7,488 nucleotides of DNA from Saprospiraceae bacterium (GTDB taxonomy: Bacteria > Bacteroidota > Bacteroidia > Chitinophagales > Saprospiraceae). Made by a program: the position numbers and the translations under genes. The stretch covers positions 1 through 7,488 of the forward strand of contig JALZWC010001069.1 of assembly GCA_023300255.1 (NCBI GenBank), written 5' to 3'. Shown piece after piece: positions 4,801 to 7,488 of the stretch (its first letter is position 1; every line of letters starts with the position of its first letter). Below the pieces are notes generated by a model that had not been told where the DNA came from, did no database searches, and saw only the letters and a list, made by a program, of their open reading frames with translations.

Positions 4801-7146
4801 ATCATCTACACAAAAAACGGTATTATCCGTAGTAGAAATAGTGCCGCCAATTGGTTGGAATACTTGTACCGTAGTCGTAGCGGTCGCTTGACAACCATTG
4901 TTATCTTGTACGCTTAATGTAATGGTGTGACTGCCGCTTTCCGTTGGAGTATAGGTTGGATTAGGAATAGTTGAATCGTCAAAGGAACCTGAACTAGCAG
5001 ACCATGTATAGCTGTTCACAGTACCTTGTACGGTAGTACTTAACCCAATTACTTCCCCTGCACATATTTGAGATGCAGTAGCAGTAATATTAGCTGATAT
5101 ATTAGTTGGAGAACCAGTAATACTAGCAACTGCTGAAAGCGAGCAACCTCCAGAGTCTGTTACTGTTACGGTATAAATAGCAGGAGCTAATCCAGTAGCC
5201 GAATTTGTTTTAGTATTATTACTATCGTTCCATCCATAAGTATAAGCATCTTGAGGACCTTCTACTATTACAGCCGCTCGACCATTATTTTCATTACAAG
5301 TGGCTCCTTGTACATTTACAGAAATACTAAAATTACTGTCTTTGTATATTTTAACTTCTACTGTTCCTGTACAGCTTGCTGCATCTGTGACGGTCACATT
5401 ATAAGTACCTTCTGCTAATCCTTCAAACCGATCTCTATTAGGTAGTCCATTTGGCCATTGATAAGAAAAAGGAGTTACTCCATTAGCTACAGAGAGAATG
5501 GCCGTTCCACTAGGAGCGCCCATACAACCAGTCTTAGTTGTTTCCGCTGTTACTAATAACCCACCTGCGCTGACGGTCGTAGAGGCAGTTGTTGTACATC
5601 CATTTCTATCAGTGATTGTTGCGGTATAAGCACCAGCTGCTAAGTTTACAGCTTGCTGCGTTGTTTGATTATTTGCATCGTTCCAAGCATAAGTATAGCC
5701 AGGGGTGCCTCCCGAAACAGTAATAGTAGAAGTACCAGAACTTACGGTACACGCCTCATCAGATGCGATATTAGCGGTCAGTGCTGAAGGGGCTAAAATA
5801 GTTCTATTGATTATTGCGGAACATCCTCCTGCGTCAAGGACCGTCACTTCATAGGTGCCAGCAGCTAAGTTCTGAGCGGTAGCTCCTGTACTTACGTTAC
5901 CTGTCCAAGTATAAACATAAGGCGCAGTACCTTGTGATACGGAAAGAGCAATGACTCCATCGTTTCCATTTGAACAAGACGCATTCGTTGTTTGCGCACT
6001 CACGTTGATATTGGTAGCTCCTGAGACAGTAACTACGTCGGTATGATTACAACCGCTTTGGTCGGTGATCGTGACGGAATAAGTTCCTACGGATAAATTA
6101 GTAGGATTCGTGGTAGAGCCAAGATTATTATCCCAATTAATAGTATATGGAGCCTGCCCTCCAGTGATGCTCAAATTAATGCTGCCATCTTGACCAGCAC
6201 AAGATACATCAGTGGTGGTGATGTTCGTATTTATATCTGCAGTTCCAATTACTTCCCCAGAAACGGTGGTAGAACATCCATTGCTATCGGTAATAATAGC
6301 AAGATAATTGCCAGCGCCTAATTTATCAATAGTAGCGGTATTACCAAATCTATCTCCCCAATCATAACTATATGGTGCTGTGCCACCAGATACGGTAGCA
6401 GTGATACTGCCATCATCGCCGCCACAATTTGTATTCGTAACACTGGTACTTGCTACCAAGCTGCTGATTGTAATTGGAATAGTAGCAGATCCTTCACAAC
6501 CTTCACTATTGGTTATCCGTACGGTGACTATATAATTGCCTCCCGTAGTTGCACTAAAAACAGGCGTAGCACTAGTAGGATTATCAATTGAGCCTCCATT
6601 GCTGGTCCATATAAAGGAAGCATTGGTAGTGTTATTTGTTGCTAAAGAAACAGATGTACCTATACAAGCAGTAATAGAGGAAGGATTAATAACTACATCA
6701 AAGGAACAACATTTTATTTCCTTAGTAATGAAGTTGGTTTCTCCATTATAATCACTACATGGAAAGCGTCTAGAACATCTAGCATAGTAGGTGGTTTGGA
6801 AAATAGGAAGTGGATCATAAGATAATCCTTTTGCACCAGGAATAATGGTCCATTCATTGAAAGGAGCATTTGGATCGCCAGTAGTTTTCATCCATAAAAA
6901 CTCTAACTGTCCACTGCCGCCACTTGGTGTGGTTACGCTGGTAATAATACTTGGATCGAAGGAAGGTTTTGCGCAACCAGTTTCGGTTCCTGTAATCGAG
7001 CCTCCATCCGTTACATTCGCACAATCAGATTGTGCTTGTAAGAAAAAAGAGCTGCACAGGAAGACCAAAAAGCAGCTAAGCTTAGGTAGGACTTTAGCAA
7101 ATGCAAAGCTATTGCATAGCATGATGTGTAAGTTTTGAATACCCAT
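1825..7146 (-). CDS. Giant SprB-repeat surface protein with T9SS type A sorting domain
   Basis: This 1773-residue modular protein is probably an adhesin-like surface or secreted protein. Order: signal peptide (1-38); cysteine-rich bookend domain (41-147); PKD/Ig-like (150-228); six SprB repeats (231-678); PKD/Ig-like (681-763); two unnamed repeats (764-874, 880-982); PKD/Ig-like (985-1064); four SprB repeats (1067-1366); SdrD-B-like domain (1367-1480); second bookend copy (1484-1590); FnIII-like module (1591-1685); and type A sorting domain (1690-1773). Most modules carry one cysteine near each end, suggesting a disulfide per module. SprB of Flavobacterium johnsoniae is a mobile gliding adhesin and gave the repeat its name. 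This protein is much shorter, and its C terminus looks like type A, so a role in motility is not implied. The frame is intact throughout. ATG 7146 is used, but Met9 (7120-7122) is an alternative; neither has a Shine-Dalgarno sequence. It ends at a strong terminator, likely as a single-gene transcript. Ligand and function are unknown. Confidence 0.92.
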   Translation of the reverse strand: MGIQNLHIMLCNSFAFAKVLPKLSCFLVFLCSSFFLQAQSDCANVTDGGSITGTETGCAKPSFDPSIITSVTTPSGGSGQLEFLWMKTTGDPNAPFNEWTIIPGAKGLSYDPLPIFQTTYYARCSRRFPCSDYNGETNFITKEIKCCSFDVVINPSSITACIGTSVSLATNNTTNASFIWTSNGGSIDNPTSATPVFSATTGGNYIVTVRITNSEGCEGSATIPITISSLVASTSVTNTNCGGDDGSITATVSGGTAPYSYDWGDRFGNTATIDKLGAGNYLAIITDSNGCSTTVSGEVIGTADINTNITTTDVSCAGQDGSINLSITGGQAPYTINWDNNLGSTTNPTNLSVGTYSVTITDQSGCNHTDVVTVSGATNINVSAQTTNASCSNGNDGVIALSVSQGTAPYVYTWTGNVSTGATAQNLAAGTYEVTVLDAGGCSAIINRTILAPSALTANIASDEACTVSSGTSTITVSGGTPGYTYAWNDANNQTTQQAVNLAAGAYTATITDRNGCTTTASTTVSAGGLLVTAETTKTGCMGAPSGTAILSVANGVTPFSYQWPNGLPNRDRFEGLAEGTYNVTVTDAASCTGTVEVKIYKDSNFSISVNVQGATCNENNGRAAVIVEGPQDAYTYGWNDSNNTKTNSATGLAPAIYTVTVTDSGGCSLSAVASITGSPTNISANITATASQICAGEVIGLSTTVQGTVNSYTWSASSGSFDDSTIPNPTYTPTESGSHTITLSVQDNNGCQATATTTVQVFQPIGGTISTTDNTVFCVDDGRPDIVNVNLANGNGTNSNWLITDSDGTILVVTNTPVFDFEGVAEGTCFIQHISYNNPLTESILPGGNINQLTGCFSLSNSIQVERLAGENCTALCQVAGGTLSTADPTTVCVGDGTLDQINVSLLGNLGAQSTWVITDNQDNILTLPVGPPFDFENVPSGTCKIWHISSLYPLSLSIGSNLNSISDCHALSTNAIVVNRTSPSAVSIIAPTTTTCRNTPIQLTTNLTSTTNSYSWTSIGEVFDDANSASPIFTPSFPGSYTVSVTVSNGVCTSTGTLTIEVPDDLQIAAQVTPNECAGKNTGSISLTINGGSAPFTYAWSDGINTSSTLSNLEAGDYTVTVTDAIGCSATSTVTVTTTTTLSLILIGTDLLCNGDRTGEIHAEVAGGQAPYTYVWNGKEETNHLTGLLGGIYQIVVTDANGCSIREDITILEPPVLEFVPQVTTAACNIGGTASVIATGGSGTLNYQWSIPSSPNAPTISNLTAGIYSVTISDQNNCFVVTSMEVLLEGITQCNTEITSPITSANGVEGALNTNVTGGSVYTYLWNTGATTATLNGLSAGNYAVTITDEFGCTCSSTATLTNPSKIGDYVFEDKNNNGLQDPTEEGLRGVLIQLGGTTAEGEVFLSEIRTDDNGFYEFLVPAGTYKITVIDHLNLKLSPQNAGDESLDSDIDPISLMSEMVTVAPGEYYLDLDIGLVPTGFCDNLLTGGTAGADEEICLPNGDPELMFNISYPTGGSGEIQYLWLTSNKPTYSPEDPDWVEIPNSDHEYFDPASIFQSTYFVRCARRKGCNNYPGETNVVAKEIVNCGDTPNAEDLLVSIIDNQIELKWTGNIALENSTFVIERSEDGISYKTISTTKGYMSDSYTQYDYMDKTPMIGENYYRIKTVHPEMGYHISNIAMAMLTPKKDLRVTMYPNPIYNEVMVHFLEDLGETTILEVANGFGQVIKHIEIESDTKKYLLDMSNVPGGIYYIKFQNKLLKRYSQKIVKRD
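1828..2079 (-). other. T9SS type A C-terminal sorting domain
   Basis: Residues 1690-1773 show the classic pattern: YPNP (1697-1700) after a short strand, FGQVIKHIEI (1725-1734), then MSNVPGGIYYIKF (1745-1757) and a basic tail, KRYSQKIVKRD. In this family the domain directs outer-membrane translocation and is then removed by the sortase PorU. The tail and the YPNP motif fit type A rather than the type B domain of SprB itself. Confidence 0.93.
2092..2376 (-). other. Fibronectin-III-like module before the sorting domain
   Basis: Residues 1591-1685 contain QIELKWTG (1607-1614), FVIERSEDGISYKTI (1623-1637) and YYRIKTV (1664-1670), the usual pattern of the beta-sandwich linker that precedes many type A sorting domains in Bacteroidota. 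It probably acts as a spacer; no binding residues are evident. Confidence 0.75.
2377..2697 (-). repeat. C-terminal copy of the cysteine-rich bookend domain
   Basis: Residues 1484-1590 match residues 41-147. Shared features are a 16-residue spacing between the first two cysteines (C1485, C1501), the TGGSGEIQYLWL motif, a W..IP core, a YFDPASIFQSTYFVRCARR-like motif with C1567 and C1573 six residues apart, and YPGETN followed by a final cysteine at C1590. It is a beta-rich extracellular module; I know no formal name for it. Confidence 0.85.
2707..3048 (-). other. SdrD-B-like (Cna-B-type) domain
   Basis: Residues 1367-1480 start with KIGDYVFEDKNNNGLQD (1368-1384), the hallmark of SdrD B-like domains, with the acidic and asparagine residues that bind calcium in staphylococcal Sdr proteins. 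DDNGFYEFLVPAGTYKI (1414-1430) and DSDIDP (1451-1456) complete the pattern. It probably forms a rigid stalk segment. Confidence 0.88.
3049..3948 (-). repeat. Four SprB repeats (second block)
   Basis: Units lie at about residues 1067-1142, 1143-1216, 1217-1288 and 1290-1366. Each has a start cysteine, a GG-(S/Q)APF/YTY-W core, an L-x-AGxYxVTVTD-like strand and a closing GC motif. Cysteine pairs are C1079/C1130, C1155/C1205, C1230/C1280 and C1296/C1355. The last unit is the most diverged and has an extra cysteine, C1357. Confidence 0.88.
3955..4194 (-). other. PKD/Ig-like domain 3
   Basis: Residues 985-1064 hold a paired C998/C1054, NSYSWTS (1014-1020), SPIFTPSFPGSYTVSVTVSN (1032-1051) and GTLTIEV. 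The pattern closely matches the PKD-like domains at 150-228 and 681-763. It sits directly after the tandem unnamed domains. Confidence 0.75.
4201..4857 (-). repeat. Two tandem copies of an unnamed domain of about 105 residues
   Basis: Residues 764-874 and 880-982 align over their full length. Shared landmarks are GGT(I/L)ST at the start, an early cysteine followed by V-x-DG (C779, C894), (N/T)W(L/V)ITD (801-806, 916-921), a central (V/P)FDFE-V..GTC motif (C830, C945), then I..HIS and a late cysteine (C857, C970) followed by LS. The second copy is slightly shorter. I cannot assign a named family. Confidence 0.8.
4858..5106 (-). other. PKD/Ig-like domain 2
   Basis: Residues 681-763 contain C695/C752, NSYTWSASSGSFDD (711-724), NPTYTPTESGSHTITLSV (729-746) and a closing GCQATATTTVQV strand. 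It separates the first SprB block from the unnamed tandem domains, mirroring domain 3 on the other side. Confidence 0.75.
5113..6456 (-). repeat. Six SprB repeats (first block)
   Basis: Units of about 75 residues lie at roughly 231-302, 303-377, 378-453, 454-528, 529-602 and 604-678. Each shows an opening cysteine, a GG-(T/Q)APY-Y-W core, an AGxYxVTVTD-like strand, and a closing GC. Cysteine pairs are C241/C291, C316/C366, C391/C442, C466/C517, C541/C592 and C617/C668. The repeats are diverged at the protein level, so they are old duplications rather than recent expansion. Confidence 0.92.
6463..6699 (-). other. PKD/Ig-like domain 1
   Basis: Residues 150-228 contain C161/C217, SFIWTSNGGSIDNPTS (177-192), TPVFSATTGGNYIVTVRI (194-211) and a final ATIPITIS strand. 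It is the same type as the modules at 681-763 and 985-1064. Confidence 0.75.
6706..7026 (-). repeat. N-terminal copy of the cysteine-rich bookend domain
   Basis: Residues 41-147 directly follow the signal peptide. Landmarks are C42 and C58, GGSGQLEFLWM (76-86), W99 followed by IIPGA, YDPLPIFQTTYYARCSRR (110-127) with C124 and C130, and YNGETNF before the terminal cysteines C146 and C147. It pairs with the copy at residues 1484-1590 with matching cysteine spacing. Confidence 0.85.
7033..7146 (-). other. Signal peptide of the adhesin
   Basis: Residues 1-38 have a long n-region with K18 and K22, a hydrophobic core (23-36), and a likely cleavage after FLQA, leaving Q39 as the mature N terminus. 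Starting at Met9 instead would still leave a complete signal peptide, so the true start is not settled. Confidence 0.8.
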
Positions 7147-7488
7147 GTTGTTTGGTTAAATCCGTTAGGCTTATTACGCTTTAAGAAAAACTATCGAAAA
7201 AATTAAAATGATAGAAGTATTTCTAAAAGAGTAACAAGCCTATTGAAAATCTCTGTCTTAGTAACATTGCTGTTTACTTGATAGTCAGTAGCTATCAAAC
7301 AGATATTTTCTTTAAAAAAGAAATTGAACATAGCATTAAAGATTCAAAGGAATCAATAACTATGTGTCTTGAAAAGTAATAAGGTTGTTGTTGTGGTAGG
7401 ATAAGGTTTCTGGATTGGAATAAACCAGAAGTCCTTTGTTTAAGATACTAGCAAAATATTTGCCAATTTTTATATTTCAAATATAAAA
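7147..7488. other. Upstream region of the adhesin gene
   Basis: A 342-bp AT-rich stretch with no gene I can support. It contains several small inverted repeats: TTGATAG/CTATCAA at 7278-7284 and 7292-7298; a nested pair with outer arms ACATAG/CTATGT (7328-7333, 7360-7365) and inner arms GATTC/GAATC (7341-7345, 7350-7354); and a 10-bp AT palindrome at 7468-7488. It should contain the adhesin promoter and a long 5' leader, but the start site cannot be fixed from sequence. Confidence 0.5.
7478..7485 (-). promoter_or_regulatory. Candidate Bacteroidota -7 element (TATATTTG)
   Basis: On the - strand this is an exact match to the TAnnTTTG consensus of the Bacteroidota primary sigma factor. It lies about 330 bp upstream of the adhesin start, and the matching -33 TTG would fall outside the window. 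In AT-rich DNA such matches arise by chance, and it is embedded in an AT palindrome, so this is only a candidate. Confidence 0.2.

Noticed and set aside
3049..6456. Recent DNA-level tandem expansion or phase-variable repeats in the adhesin
   Set aside because: The SprB units align only at the protein level; nucleotide sequences of neighbouring units differ widely, and no long homopolymer or short tandem tract that could shift the frame is seen in the coding region.
2023..7138. Five + strand open frames of 71-97 codons within the adhesin gene
   Set aside because: All are antisense to a continuous 1773-codon frame with clear domains, and their translations show no recognisable motif; they follow from the repetitive T/S/G/V-rich coding sequence.
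713..7146. An operon of the adhesin with the downstream exported-protein gene
   Set aside because: A strong intrinsic terminator at 1703-1738 and 371 bp of spacer lie between them, so co-transcription is unlikely apart from read-through.

Overview
The window looks like chromosome from a Bacteroidota species, most likely a Saprospiraceae-type or other marine gliding relative. The evidence is a giant cell-surface protein with SprB repeats and a C-terminal type IX secretion (T9SS) sorting domain, an AT-rich base composition, start codons without Shine-Dalgarno sequences, and codon use typical of that phylum. The exact taxon is inference.

Layout, left to right. Positions 1-181 are intergenic and hold a striking 26-bp inverted repeat (75-147). 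Positions 182-634 (+) encode a gamma-glutamylcyclotransferase-fold protein. The 78-bp gap after it carries a hairpin and a tandem CTGTGCCT repeat, and probably terminates the convergent gene. Positions 713-1453 (-) encode a small exported protein of unknown function. Positions 1454-1824 are intergenic and hold a textbook intrinsic terminator (1703-1738, - strand). Positions 1825-7146 (-) encode a 1773-residue modular adhesin-like protein that fills 71% of the window. Positions 7147-7488 are its AT-rich upstream region, rich in small palindromes.

The big protein reads, from N to C terminus: signal peptide; a cysteine-rich 'bookend' domain; a PKD/Ig-like domain; six SprB repeats; a second PKD/Ig-like domain; two tandem copies of an unnamed domain of about 105 residues; a third PKD/Ig-like domain; four SprB repeats; an SdrD-B-like domain; a second copy of the bookend domain; a fibronectin-III-like module; and a type A T9SS sorting domain. 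The predicted path is Sec export, then T9SS passage across the outer membrane, then release or anchoring at the surface. No secretion, glycosyltransferase or SprF-like partner gene lies in the window.

The three genes do not look like one operon. The first is on the opposite strand from the other two, and those two are separated by a strong terminator and 371 bp. I see no mobile-element gene, CRISPR array or RNA gene. The most notable items are the bookend duplication, the unnamed tandem domain inside the adhesin, and the two intergenic inverted-repeat elements.
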